Below, one piece after another: positions 39,301 through 52,200 of a stretch of DNA of 64,000 bases. Origin of the DNA: Tanytarsus gracilentus (Eukaryota; Arthropoda; Insecta; Diptera; Chironomidae); contig JAXRKN010000033.1 in the NCBI GenBank assembly GCA_038502055.1, positions 496,001 to 560,000 of the forward strand, written 5' to 3'. Under the pieces are notes generated by a model, which was not told the origin of the DNA, did no database searches, and was given only the letters and a program-made list of their open reading frames with translations. Each line of letters begins with the position of its first letter. Position 1 is the first letter of the stretch. The position numbers and the translations under genes were made by a program.

Positions 39301-42300
39301 TCATCGTGCTCCCTTTAAATAAATCAAATTTAATTTAAATTAATTAAATATATTGCAAAATATTCACCTCAATATTCTCAAACAAACGTCTGTGATTATT
39401 CTAGCATGTTTCACAATGTTGCTGTGCTTTTCATTGAACTTTTCGGCATTTGTGGCGAGATAACGGACATCAAATTGAGCGGAAGTAACTCGTCGATAAA
39501 AATGATTTTCAAATCGATTCTTAATTGTGCTTATATCGATCGGATATTCGACGACATATGCGTAGGTTGGGTAGGAATTTAAGTCGACTGGCGTAAGGAA
39601 AGGATCTGCAATTGCAAGACCCATCACATTCTCAAATCCAGTTACTATTCTCCTGCATGAACCTTCACGATCACCGCGCGGCCATTCTTCAGCCTTTGGA
39701 CGATAAAGGATCTGTTGAATTTCTTCTGGAAGAACAGGAACTGAACCTCCAATTGAGTCTGGCAAGCGATCCTCGTCAATTGGCTCCATATCCCATGGAC
39801 TCATAAACTCATATTCAGAGTTATCCCATCGAACTTTGAAGCACATAAAAAGAGAGTCGGGAAATTCATCGTGCAACGCTTGATGACTTTCAATTTGTCC
39901 AATCCACCACTTATCATCGATCATACAGCGGAATCTATCACCTGGACCCCAATTTCTACTAATGGCCGTATCAAATGTCTGTTTGAGGACAATAAAATCT
40001 AATACATCGGGAATGTCGTGATATTTTATGGTAAAATGCTTGTTTGTCATATTTCCATCGTCAGTCATGAGTGCGAGCTTTAAGCAGCATAGTCGCGGTG
40101 GTCTAATTTCATACTTTATGCCAATCACTTTACAAAATTCATGATCCCTCAATTCTAGCTGTTGCCATGGCTCATATTTTCCCGTTAATGCATACAGCTT
40201 TTTGTTCGTAACACAATCAAAATATCTTTCGTGTCCCTGTCGGAAGTACACAACTTCATCGCCCATCTGCGGATAATAAGGTGCTTTCTTTGGAATCACT
40301 TCCGAGAGCCATTCAGGCGGCTTATATTCATCTGGAATTTCTCCATTTGGTAAAAGTGGAATTTTCTTAACGCCTTTCGGTGCTCGAGTACCCTTCTTAT
40401 TTGAAGTATCAGAGTCAGCTGGTGAGTAAGTTCTTCGCTCGACCGGTTTTCTTTTCGATCTTTTTGGCGGCTCGAGTCTCTGTTTATCTTCCGTATCAAT
40501 CCAATCTGAATATTCTGAGCTATCACTATGGGAACTTGATGAGCTGCTAAGTTCGAGGTCCTCTTCAACGGCTGTCGAATCATCGCTATTTGAGCTTTCA
40601 CTTGAAGATGAAATTCCTTCTTCCTCGTCATCGAGAAGTCTTCGAGGTCTTGTGGATACTCTCGTTGAGGCTCTATTCGTAGATATAGCGCCACTATTTG
40701 AAGCTTGACCTTCCTCTGGACTCTCACCCGGCAATCTTCTTTTTCTATTGCCTCTTCCATATTTCTTTGGTGGACCATTTAGTGCGCTGCTCGATGCATT
40801 TCCTGTAATAATCATCAGTGGTCTCTTTTTCATCTCACGCTGATACCAATCTTTTTCGGCAACGCCTGCATAGTAGACAACTTGTTTCATCATATGAAGA
40901 TTTGCGTGTTTCAGTGTCTTTACATATATTCTAAGACGCTCTGGGACATTAACATTTTGATCTCGAATGCCCACGGCTGGCAAGGGAACGTGTGCTTGAA
41001 TTCTATTTGGATTATTTTGATCGTTTTCATCAACTTCATTGTCATTGATAGCATTTTCATTCGGCTGATTTTGATCATTTCCATTTCGTCTATTTGCCAA
41101 TGCCTCAATAAGTCTATCGATTTCTGAGCGCGGCTCTTGCTCGCCAATATCGGGTACGAGCTGTTCATTTGAACAGGCCTCTCTTCCCGGCACCAATCGC
41201 TGCATTGACGGCGGATATGGATTGCCATCGACATCAACGAGAAATGGTGGTGGCATGAGGTAAGGTGCAAGTTGTGTCTGCTCATCGAGTACATAGAAAT
41301 TATTATCGCGTACGAGTGGACGATAGTCTGTGTGAAAAAAGAGTTCTTTTGGCATTTCTTTAAGTCGTTTGTGCCCAGTTCCGAAGCCGAACATCAACAT
41401 ATGACCGTGTGAATCGGTTGCGGCAATCATTGTTCCATCTGGCGACCATTTAGCATCAAAAATCCCTCCATGACCTTGACCTTCAATTGTATTCTTAAAA
41501 TTACCCAGTTTTTCACCAGTCAAAATGTCCCAAAGAAATAGCTGACCATCGTGGCCTGCACTAAGTAAAACATACGGATCTTTAGGGTGAGATTCGAGGA
41601 CATATAACTCGTCACTGTGACCGCGTAGGACTTTATGCAATTTAGCAGTCTTTGAATTCCAAACTTTGATAGTGTGATCATTTACGGCCGTCACTACCCA
41701 ATCGTCAGAACGATCCCAAGATACCATTGTAACTTTAAAGCCTTTCTTAAGGTCTATTGATGCGTCTGGCGGGGGACAAGAAGGAAGTCTTTCACTCATA
41801 TTTAGCTTTTCAAATTTCCACTGTTGAGTTTCGAAACGCCAAAGCAAAGCAGTTCCATCCTTGCTACCACTCACAAACTTTAATCTTGAATGTGCCCACT
41901 GAATTGAGTCAACCGTATCGGTATGTGATTCTGTCTCTAATATTCTTTTTGGCGCTCCCTCATCCATCATATAAACACGCACGTGATGATCAGCTGAACC
42001 TGCTGCCAAGAACATTCCACCAGGCGAAAATGATGCGCAAATCATTTGAGCTTGTCCGGGACGTATTTTCTCAAACAACTGTGTTGGTTTTGTTTGAAAA
42101 ATTGGTTTTTGTCCTCGAGGTTGACTATACTGCCAAAATGCAACGGAACCGTCTGTGCTTGTTGTTACTAAATACTTAAAATCACTCCTCGGATTAGGAC
42201 AGAAATTAACAGACGTTATCATTCCACTATGAGCGCAAAGAACTGCGATGACACTTGAATTTTGAAGATCCCACACGCGCAGCACTCGATCAATTGAGCC

Positions 42301-44819
42301 GGCCGCAATCATTGTGTTCTCTAAATTTATGGCAATATCTGTTATCTCGGCTGAGGCACCGCGATATGTTGTCAGCAAGCGACCGTCAATGGTACTCCAG
42401 AGTTTCACGAGAAGATCATCGGCACCGGTGACTATGTGCTTTCCACTGCGATCAAAAAGAACACAATAGACGGCCGATAAGTGTCCGAGAGTCTGACGAA
42501 GGAGGGTGATTTTATTGTAGAACGATGATGGAATTGCTTGCTTTCTTATGAGTGGTCCGCCAGCTTGTCGACCATACAATACGTTCACAATGTTATTTGT
42601 TTTACTTCTATTGACCACATCCATTATCGGTGCGCCATGCAATCGAACTACATATTCTCTTGTACTTTTAGGTCTCGATATTGATTCAGGTGTTCTCAAG
42701 AGACTCTGTCTTCCGGCACCGAGCAATGTGACAATTCCAGATACTGTCGGTGCCAGCGTTGAGTCTCGATCGAGTAGATTTGGTAAGCGTGAGCATATTT
42801 CAAGCAAATGATTCGGTCCAATGTGTCGATATTTTTTTGCCTAAAACGAACATAAAATTTTATATTATCGTTTTCACTCGAGACTTTGATGTGTAAAATA
42901 TACATTTCAGACGCAGAGGGGAATGTGACGGAATGAAGATTATGGAATCGAAAAAATTTAATGGCGACTGCTTTTCAAATCCTTAATTATTTTTTTCGCA
43001 AATTTCACTTAATTAAAATTTAACAAATTAATAAACTTTTTGCACCTTTTAGAATAAATTAGGAGGAATTTTTTTTAATCTCCTTTTTGCCTTTTAAACG
43101 AATTATTTAAGCTAATTAATAAATTTAAATTAATCGAGTTAATTAATTTGATCCTTAAAAGCCAATTAAAATTATGCAAAAAATTATTTTCACTAATTTT
43201 CCACTTTCACATATCTCGACCACCACTCGACTTAAAATGGCGGAATGTTTGTGGCAAGGTCGATCGATTTACGAGCATTATTTTACTCTACACGTTTCAT
43301 TCACAACTCTTTCGGTGTACTTTAAATTTATTACGATGGCACAAAAACAATTAATTGACTTTTACCACACTTTGGACAAATTTCACGCTCAATCTTCACA
43401 AAGAGTTGAAAATGTTCACAGAAAAAAAAAATATTTTTCCATCTTCTATATATGCTGCACTTTACACATATTTCTCTCATTCCGTCATCGAAAAATAACT
43501 CACTTTTAAAGCATTTCAATGTAATTCGATGTCTGGCAAGTGTCTAGATTTGCAAATAACTCGGGAAAGCCCCGCTCTTTGCTATTGAATCTTTCCGGCA
43601 TTGAAAAAATAAGTGCTATAGCTCGTAGTACTACGCTTTCAAACATGGCGATGTGGTGATTCATGTTTTGACAAAGAAAAAGTTTGCACAAAAAATTTGA
43701 TTTTTCTTGATGTTCTAATGAGATTTTAGGTATTTTTTTGATGGTAGTTGATAGCAGAGGGCATTAAAGATTATTTAATGAGGTCAAAAATTGTTACGCT
43801 ATTGAGAAATATGGCGAAATTGCATCATGTCTTTTTTTACTTAAGATTATTCTGGAGCTGCCATTTACCGACGGCATTTTTGATGTTTTTAAATAGTTTT
43901 AATGCAAAAATTTAAGAAAAATAATAATTTAAGTGATTTTAGTGATGAATTGAAAAAAATTGTTGAAAATAATTTTTAAGGATTTTAAGGACACTTGGGT
44001 CTTGAGGTGGGTCTCTAGCCCATCAAACTTCCTAAAACCATGTTCAAAATAATATTTTCATCACTTTTAAACTCGAAAAAACTCGCTGACAAAAAATTTT
44101 CATTCATCTTTTTAGAGCATATATTTTTTGAGCCCAACACCTATCCCTACACAAAACTCTCTTAAATAGACCACAATTTTCAAATTTAGACAATCAACAG
44201 TTGGTTTTATCCTCGAATTTCACTGAAAATTTCACTTCACTATTGAATCACTGGATCTTACCAATTCTTCGAATCCTTGCGAGTGATGATGTCCTTCCCA
44301 GTCAATGCGATCCGGAAGGTTCTAAAAAGACACAAAATAGTGCTCTATCAAAATCCAGTCGATAAAAGTCATCAAATTTCACTCGAAAGTCGAAAAGGTC
44401 AAGAAACTCTTTTTTTCGCGTCTTGCAGTGTTTTGACAACTTGCAAGCACGTGAAAAACATCTGTTTGGCAATCCTAAACAATATTTTGATTAATTTTTT
44501 GTTATTACTCACTCCTGAGCTCTCCAAATTGCGAATTAATGCCTGAATGGATGGAGAAAAAATGTCGAGAATTAGTGAAATTCAAAGTTGAGACTTGTGC
44601 CAATGCAATCTTACCTGTGCAACATCTCTGAATGGTGATTCTAATAGAAATTTTGCAACCAGAAAATATAGCTCTGAAAAGAGGATAAAAATTCTCCATT
44701 AGCAACTTTTTTCGAATGGCTTCGTGAGTGCAAAGCGAAAATGTTAAAATTATGATTGAAATCGTTCACTCACCCTGCTCCACTGTGCTTTTATGTCTCT
44801 CCACTGTCGTTATGTCCAT
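36368..44819 (-). CDS. BRWD3: BRWD3/PHIP-family WD40 and double-bromodomain protein
   Basis: Nuclear chromatin reader. Drosophila BRWD3 is a Cul4-DDB1 substrate receptor. Ten coding exons: 44774-44819, 44615-44673, 44513-44542, 44262-44321, 39368-42840, 39166-39312, 38983-39107, 38780-38931, 36646-38445, 36368-36589; 2037 aa. The N-terminus has the helical LYFLVAKFLLES and ALIRNLE motifs of the family. WD40 repeats span about 180-555, with typical GH...LW spacing. An acidic/Ser-rich linker and a conserved PHIP-type module (cryptic Tudor-like plus bromodomain 1, about 1115-1222, with FNEKHS) follow. Bromodomain 2 is about 1280-1385, and a long Ser/Arg/Asp-rich tail ends the protein. Bromodomain 2 keeps Asn in SYNTNQ, where vertebrate PHIP has Thr. 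Head to head with DHDDS. Confidence 0.96.
42841..44261 (-). other. BRWD3 intron 4
   Basis: 1.4-kb intron with normal GT and AG ends. The open frames inside (for example 43174-43509 plus) are AT-rich and unsupported; no gene or repeat is recognised. Confidence 0.75.
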
Positions 44820-45133
44820 GATGCGAAAGTTTTATCAATTAATTTTAGCCAATTTCATTACTTTTTGCGATATTTTCTCTGCTAGCCGTAGCTTTAAAAA
44901 TTTTACTCTTCTTCTTCTTTTTTTCTCGCAGGGAATGTCAATGGATCGAAAAATTCAAATACTGCGGGGTTCGCAACTGAGAAATTTTTTTGTGACATCA
45001 TTTTTAAATTTTAAAGTAAATTCTCAAAAAATTGTAATTTCAATTGTTTTTGGCGTAAATTACACAATTTTTACTTTTTATTTCGACTAAAATTAAAACA
45101 TCATCACATCACAATAAAGTGCAATAAGAGGAA
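44820..45133. promoter_or_regulatory. Bidirectional promoter of BRWD3 and DHDDS
   Basis: Only 314 bp separate the two start codons, which read outward. Both genes are housekeeping in type, so a shared promoter is the simplest reading. No TATA box or named motif was recognised with confidence. Confidence 0.7.
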
Positions 45134-46151
45134 ATGAGTTGGATACGTGATGAAGAGCTCAAATTGAATTGGCTGGAGAAATTTGCGATAAAAGTTATTA
45201 AACAAGGACCGATTCCACATCATGTCGCGTTCATTATGGACGGGAATCGAAGATGGGCAACTAAGCTTAATCTAAGGAATGCGGAGGGACATAAAGTTGG
45301 CTTCGATAAGCTGTCACAAGCGCTGCAATGGTAATTTAAGTTCTTATCTGTATCTCACTCATGTGACATCATCAAAATATTTTTTCTAGGTGTCTGGAAG
45401 TTGGCATCAACGAAGTGACAGTGTATGCGTTTTCCATTGAAAACTTTAAGCGATCCGAGGAAGAAGTTGATACGCTAATGGGATTGGCCAGAGAAAAATT
45501 CGCAAAACTACTGGAAGAGAAAGACAAGCTCAAGGAGAAGGGCGTAAAGATTCGTGTGATTGGTAACCTTAAGATGCTTCCGAAAGACATTCAAAAGACT
45601 GTAGCTGAGGCTATGATATTAACGAAAGACAACAACAAATCAATATTGAATGTCGCTTTTGCGTACACATCAAGGGACGAGATAGCGAATTCACTAAAGA
45701 CAATAGTTGAGGGCATTGAAGATAATGACTTGCGGCCTGAAGATTTGAGTGAAACCTTAATTGATGAGTGTCTTTATACCAATAAATGCTCGAGTGTTGA
45801 TTTGCTCGTTAGAACTTCGGGCGAAGTGAGGTTCAGTGATTTTCTTCTGTGGCAGGTGAGCAACTTGTGTACTGAGTGTCATTTAATCTAACTAATCTCT
45901 TTTTTTTTAAGATTCCATCAACCGTTTTTTATTTTACTGAAGCCCTATGGCCAGATTTTACTCTTTGGCATCTTCTTGGAGCTATTTTTTACTATCAGAG
46001 GTGTCACATTCAAACAAAAATCCTTCGGCAGCATTTTCAAGACACTCGAAATACAATCGTTCACGGTGATAATGTGAGAATAGAAAAATTTCTTGCCAAA
46101 GTCGAGGAGAAGAGAAATTCTGAGCTAGTTGAGATGAGCAGATATGTGTAA
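45134..46151 (+). CDS. DHDDS: Dehydrodolichyl diphosphate synthase catalytic subunit (cis-prenyltransferase)
   Basis: Adds isopentenyl units in cis to farnesyl diphosphate to make the dolichol precursor used in N-glycosylation; acts at the ER, in animals together with a NgBR partner. Exons: 45134-45330, 45390-45855, 45912-46151; 300 aa. Visible motifs: FIMDGNRRWA with the catalytic Asp, GHKVGFDKL, the FSIENFKR strand, RTSGEVRFSDFLLWQ and the terminal ALWPDFTLWHL substrate-binding segment. Length and motif order match the family. The ATG is the first in frame, and the protein starts close to the usual SWI...W N-terminal helix. Poly(A) signal at 46242-46247. Confidence 0.96.
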
Positions 46152-46241
46152 CTAATATTTTATTGGAGCACTTTATGAAATAACGAGATGGACACCAAAT
46201 TTATTTATTCAAAATTATCTCATCGTGTCACCAACATATGA

Positions 46242-46247
46242 AATAAA
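46242..46247 (+). terminator. Poly(A) signal of DHDDS
   Basis: AATAAA 90 nt after the DHDDS stop codon. Just beyond it, on the opposite strand, the vitellogenin-like coding region ends at 46262. Confidence 0.6.
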
Positions 46248-46261
46248 ACAAATTCCGTACA

Positions 46262-49200
46262 TTAACAGTTATTTTGACGATAATTGCTGCAGAGTCCACA
46301 CAATTTTCCTTTCATGAATGTCGGGAGGGAAACTGATATTAAATTTTTCATGTTGTACAGCACTTTTGCTCTCATCAGCTCGTTGTAAATTTGAATGACG
46401 GAATCATCGATTAAAATTGCTCTGTTGAATAATTAGTTTAGTTTTTATATAATTTAATTATGTTTAATTACCTCAAGTCCTGCTCAAATGGAGGATATTC
46501 AAAAGAATTTTCTCTCAAGTCATGCTGAGTATTTTCATGGTAAATTATCGGTCTCGAGTCTCCCTTTATTTCTATGTAATGTCCACCAACAAAAATTCTA
46601 ATTTGTGAAAATTCACTCGATTGATTTTTAAACTCGACAAAAATAGCAATTCTCGGTGTTTCTGAGCATTCGCCAAGCAAAAGTACTTGATTATCTTCAT
46701 TTTTTGCGATCCTTGCATATTCACCAAAGAGTGTATTTAAATTGTCTCGATAAAGGCTGCATGTACTAGTGAAACTGTAGTCCAGCATCGCTTGATCAAA
46801 TGCACCATGTTCTAGCTGATAGTTTAAAGGAATATTTGCAGAATTTTCATTGAAATTTGCAACAATCTCATCTTCATCGTTCGATGGCAGTTTCATTTTG
46901 AAATCCACGTGTTCAGATACATTTATTTTCTCGTTTGTAATTTGTGGCATTAGAGCAAGCAACATGTGGTTAGTTCTTTTTGAAAATCTATAAAACATTT
47001 CCGGCATTTTTACGAAATCCATTTTAAGATGGACATCGGTAATTGATAAAAGTTCGTTAAATTGAGTTTTATTACAAAACTCAAATTGGGGTACTGGAGA
47101 AAATTTAATAATATCCTTTGTGCATTTATCTCCATCCTCAATCGATATCCGCTTAAAATTTCTGCTAACCTCCGTTGAGGATCCAATTGATAAAGAGAGA
47201 TTTATTTGGGATCCGTTATCGGGACATTTTTTTGTCATGTCATCATAATTTCCAAAAAGGATGTTACTCTTGAAAAGAAAAGGCTCCTTAAAATTTACCA
47301 TGCTGTCAAGTGAACTTGATATGCAGAGCTGAAAATAAATTGTAAGGATTCAATATGAAAATTTGGTAAAGGTGAAATAATTAAAAGGGATGGAAGAATT
47401 TATAGAAATGCTGTTTTTTAAAATTATTAAATTCATCATGAAATTAATCCGTTGAGTGAATAACCGTGCGAGTGTAAAAATCGATATAAATTCACAACCC
47501 TCGAAAAAGCTACCCATATGGAAATTATTCTTTCTCTCTCTTTTGCTGTTCCGCTCACATATCAGTTTAGTCACTTGAATATCGCAGTAACCATAGCACC
47601 GATTTTCAATCGACAAGAATTAATTTTTTTCGATACACGTGAAGCAAAATTTTAAGTGAAAAATGACATCGCCGGAGGTAAATTTAAATTAAAGCTGTTA
47701 ATTAAGTAATTAACAATTTATTGGAATTATAGATGAAAGAAAAGCGCGAAGGATTCCGCAAGTATTTAGAGAGTTCGGGTGCAATCGATAAATTAACAAA
47801 TGCCCTCATGAAACTCTATCAGGAAGGTGAAAAACCTGAGAATTCAGTGCTCTTCATACGAAAGGAGCTTGGTGATGATTGTCCACCCGAGAAAATTCGC
47901 TTGCTGGAAGAGCAAGTTAGAAATTTGCAGAAAGAGAAAAAGGTTTTGATGATGGAGAGAGAAGTTGCTCAGGCACAAATTGTGAGAACGCCTGCTGACG
48001 ACTTAAAGCTTGTTATTGAAGGCTTTCAGAGGCTTTTGGATGAGGACGAAGAGGACGAAAGTAAATCTCTGTTGAGAGAATATTTAACTGAAGATCTTTT
48101 TGGCAAAATCAAGGAAACAAAAACGCCTCTCGGTGGCACACTTTACGATCAAATTCAGAGTGGCTTAAATGTCATTGATCAAGAGATTGGAATTTTTGCA
48201 ACCGATCCGAAAGCATACGATGTGTTTGATGATCTTTTTACGCCAGTTCTTGAGGACCTGCATGATCTTGAGACGGGTAGCTCACAAACTGAAATGGATT
48301 TGGGTGAATCAAATGAATTGGACGATTTAGATCCCGAAAAGATTTTTGTGCAGTCAATTAAAATCACAATTAATCGCTCACTTAACGATTATGCTTTCAT
48401 GCCTTTAATTACACCGGAAAAATTGGAGTCGGTCGAGAAAAAACTCATGGAAGCACTTCTCAAAATTGAGGATGAAGAGCTAAAGGGAAAATATTATCAA
48501 TTAATTGACATTGATGATGAACAACTTCAGCAATGGATCGAAGATGGAACAATTTTTCCACCGCCCGAAAATAAAATCCTCAAAGCCGCACAGACCTATC
48601 GAATGTGGTCAAAGTGTCGAGGCGTTTATTTCAACGAGAAAAACAACTTTCGTGTTTGGGTCAATGAGGAGGAACATTTGCAAATTATAATCTTCGAGGT
48701 GGGAGGCAACTTAAAAGGAGCTTACGAGAGACTTATTAAAGGAATTAATTTCTTTGGAGCTATAGAATTCGCTCGACACTCGCAATGGGGATTTCTAGCT
48801 CACAATCTCAAGAATATTGGAACAACTATGAGAATTTCAGTGGAGTTGAAGCTTCCAAAATTGGCACTTCCGGAAAATGCCAGCAAGTTAGAGACACTGT
48901 GTGACGGTCACAACATCGTGGCTAAGAAAATTGACGATCGCGGTGCCTTTGAGATGCACAATTTAAAGAAGTTTGGCATGAGTGAAATCGTTTTAGCCAA
49001 AAATTTCCACAAAGGCATTAAAGAGTTCATCAATGCCGAAAAATGCTTAAATATGCCGTAAAAAATCGACATCCCGATCGACATATAAAAAATTTTCATG
49101 CTTTTGGTCAGTAAATTTTTTTAAATTGATTTTTCTGGATTTTTTTTTGCTTTAATAAATTTTTATTAAAAACAAAGGTTCATTTAATAAAGAAAAAGAC

Positions 49201-52200
49201 TTGATGAGAGAATCAACTAACTTTTATCATTTCGGTTGAATTTACATTTAACAGATTTAATATCACAGTAACCTTAGCAGCCGATTTTCAATTCGAGACA
49301 AGTTAAAATTTCAAGTGCATTATGGCTCCACCGGAAGTAAGTTCAGTTAACCTTAAAGTTTAACAAATGTATTGATTGTTAATTATTCCTTAGTTGAAAG
49401 AAAAGCGTGAAGATTTCCGACGATATTTGGAAGGTACGGGTGCGACAGAAAAAATAACGGAAGCACTCTTGAAACTCTATCATGAAGGAGATAAACCTGA
49501 AGACGCTGTGGCATTTATCCGCAAACAACTTGGCGATGATTGTCCGGCCGAAAAAATAAATGCACTTGAAGAGCAAATAAAAGGCTTAGAGAGAGATAAA
49601 AAAATTATTACAATGGAAAGAGAAGTGGCTCAGGGTCAAGTTAAGCGATCGCCAAGTACCGAAATAAAACTTTTGACTCAAGGATTTGATAAACTTTTAG
49701 AAGAGGACGATGAGGATGAAGACAGATCGCTTTTGAAAAAGTATTTAACCGAAGAACTTTTTGAGAAACTTCAAACTCTTAAAACTCCACTCGGTGGCTC
49801 GCTTTACGATCAAATTCAAAGTGGTTTGGCTAATTTCGAACAAGAAATTGGAATTTTTGCATCAGATCCGAAAGCTTACGATGTGTTTGATGAACTTTTC
49901 TCGCCAGTTCTTGAGGATTTACATTATGTTGAGGCTGATTGCTCTCATCCAAGCATGGGCCTGGGTGACTCAAACGAAATTGAAAATTTAGACCCCGAAA
50001 AGCTCTTCATAAACTCAATTACAATCACAATTAATCGCTCATTAAAGGATTACGCTTTTATGCCTTTAATATCGCTTGATAAAATTCAACTAGTTGAGGA
50101 ACAAATCACAGATATTCTTTCTAAAATCGAAGATGAAGAACTAAAGGGAAAATATCATAAATTAATTGACATTGATGATGAGCAACTTAAGCAATGGACT
50201 GAAGACAGAACAATTTTTCCACCACCCGAAGATGAAAATTTAAAAGCCGCGCAGACCTATCGAATGTGGTCAAAGTCTCGAGGGCTTTTTATTAATGAGA
50301 AAAATGACTTTCGCGTTTGGGTCAATGAGGAGGAACAACTGAAGATGATTGTTTTTGAAGAAAGTGGAAATTTAAAAGCTGCGTACGAAAAACTTTGCAA
50401 AGGAATAAATTGCTTTAGTTCCTTAGAATTTGAGGAACATCCACGTTGGGGATTTTTAGCTCACAATCTCAAGAATATTGGAACAACCATGAGAATTTCA
50501 GCGCAAATGAAGCTTCCAAAACTGTCTCTACGTGAAAATGCGAGCAAGTTAGGCACGTTATGTGACGGTCACTGCATTATAGCTCACAGAAATGACAACT
50601 ACGGATCCTATGAGATGTACAACTTAATGAAACTCGGAATGAACGAAATCGCACTCGTTAAAAAATTCCAGGACGGAATCAAGGACTTTATCACATCTGA
50701 AAAATGTTTGTATCTCTCTTAAAAATTCCATCACTCACCTTCCAGTTTTCATCATTCTTCGTCTTGCGAACCAATGACATTTCCGCCTTGCTTGACTTGT
50801 GATTTTTGAATGAAGAATATTTTGTTGAAAATTCCCATCTGTGTAAATGTTCTGGATGCTCATCATCGTAGTTGAGAATGTGAAATAAATTGCAATCGAT
50901 TTTGAGCACATTTTCATCTTTTTTACTGTCTTCGTAATCCCATTTAAAAACAGCTTCAAGTTTGGATTTTGGTTCGTTTGTGAGTTGAAGTGTCAAGTGC
51001 TTATCTCTGCCAATGTGAACGCTGGTGAGTTGAATCATGGACACAAGCGTAAGGATATTTTGAACAATTGAGTATGGAGTTTTTGAGAAAAACTTAGCTG
51101 ATGTCGCTACATCCGATTCGAGTAAAAATTCAAGATATTCTTTTGATGATTCTGCATTGTGTTCGATGAGTAAATTTATTCCAATATCCTCGATGTTAAA
51201 TTCTTGCGTTGGTACGCCGTTTTTACTCTTTGAAACGTCCACTTGACCGAGAAAAATTCTTGTTCGTGACTTTAACGCAAGTCCTGAAGTTATTGGCTCT
51301 TTTCGATAAAACGCCAAACTAAATAGGGGAGTTAAAAATTTTTTTACATGAGTTATAAAAAATATTCTAAGTTACCTAATCGATTTTTCAGCCAGGTTGA
51401 GTGTGATTTCGTTGTTTAATGGAAGATAACTTAAAAACCCTTGTTCTCTTATGGTCGAGTATTCAATATCCTCTATTGGATTGTAGCTTAAAATTTTAGC
51501 AACGGCATAAGACGAATATCTAAAAAAATATTCAGGTTTGATTAGTTCATTTTTAATCTTAAATTAAAGTCACCTCAAATCAATCTCATTTCTCCTGGTA
51601 ATTTTTTCGGCAAACACATTTTGAGTTGTTAATCCACGAATTGATGCAATCATGGTATTTTCAATTAAAATTTGAACGGGAGTTCCAAGCAGCGTTGCAA
51701 AGGCGTGCTTTATGTAATATGGCCGTCTTACAATTTGCATCTTGATACAGAAATAATCTTATTGTATCAAAATAACTTAAAATTTGATTAAACTCACATT
51801 AATATGGCTGTCAGTCCTTAGCACGGTATTAATTCGATTGATGACTGTTATAAAAATAATTTCAACATTAAATCTCATTAATTTTTAACTTAGCTTCTTA
51901 CTATCTCCATCAGAAAGATGATTGAAAGTTGTTTGATTCATAAAGTAAGATAAAATAGTTTTTCCCTCATATTGAACGATCAATTCCAAATGAAGTGGCG
52001 TCGATTGAATCGGGTCCATTTTCATTAGCTTTAAAATCTTCAATAAATCATCTGTCTTGAGTTTTTCAACATTTATGCTTGAAATTCTATCAGCAACTAA
52101 ATCACTAAGACCCCGAGCTTTAATGTAAATTCCAACTTGTCCGGTAAATCTTCCCATAGCTTCTGTGTCAAACTTAAAAAAGGCAATGAGAGGCAAATCT

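Noticed and set aside
43174..43691. Open frames in BRWD3 intron 4
   Set aside because: Short, unlinked and with skewed composition; flanking BRWD3 exons splice across them in phase.
46262..47328. VWD-type exons as a separate small gene
   Set aside because: No start codon with a signal peptide in front of it. The first exon joins in phase 0 to the exon ending at 50739, and the combined 1416-codon model has the classic lipid-transfer plus VWD layout.
47350..47616. 88-codon minus-strand frame between the nested gene promoter and the VWD exon
   Set aside because: It overlaps the promoter block of copy 1, is not needed for the phase-consistent vitellogenin-like model and resembles nothing.
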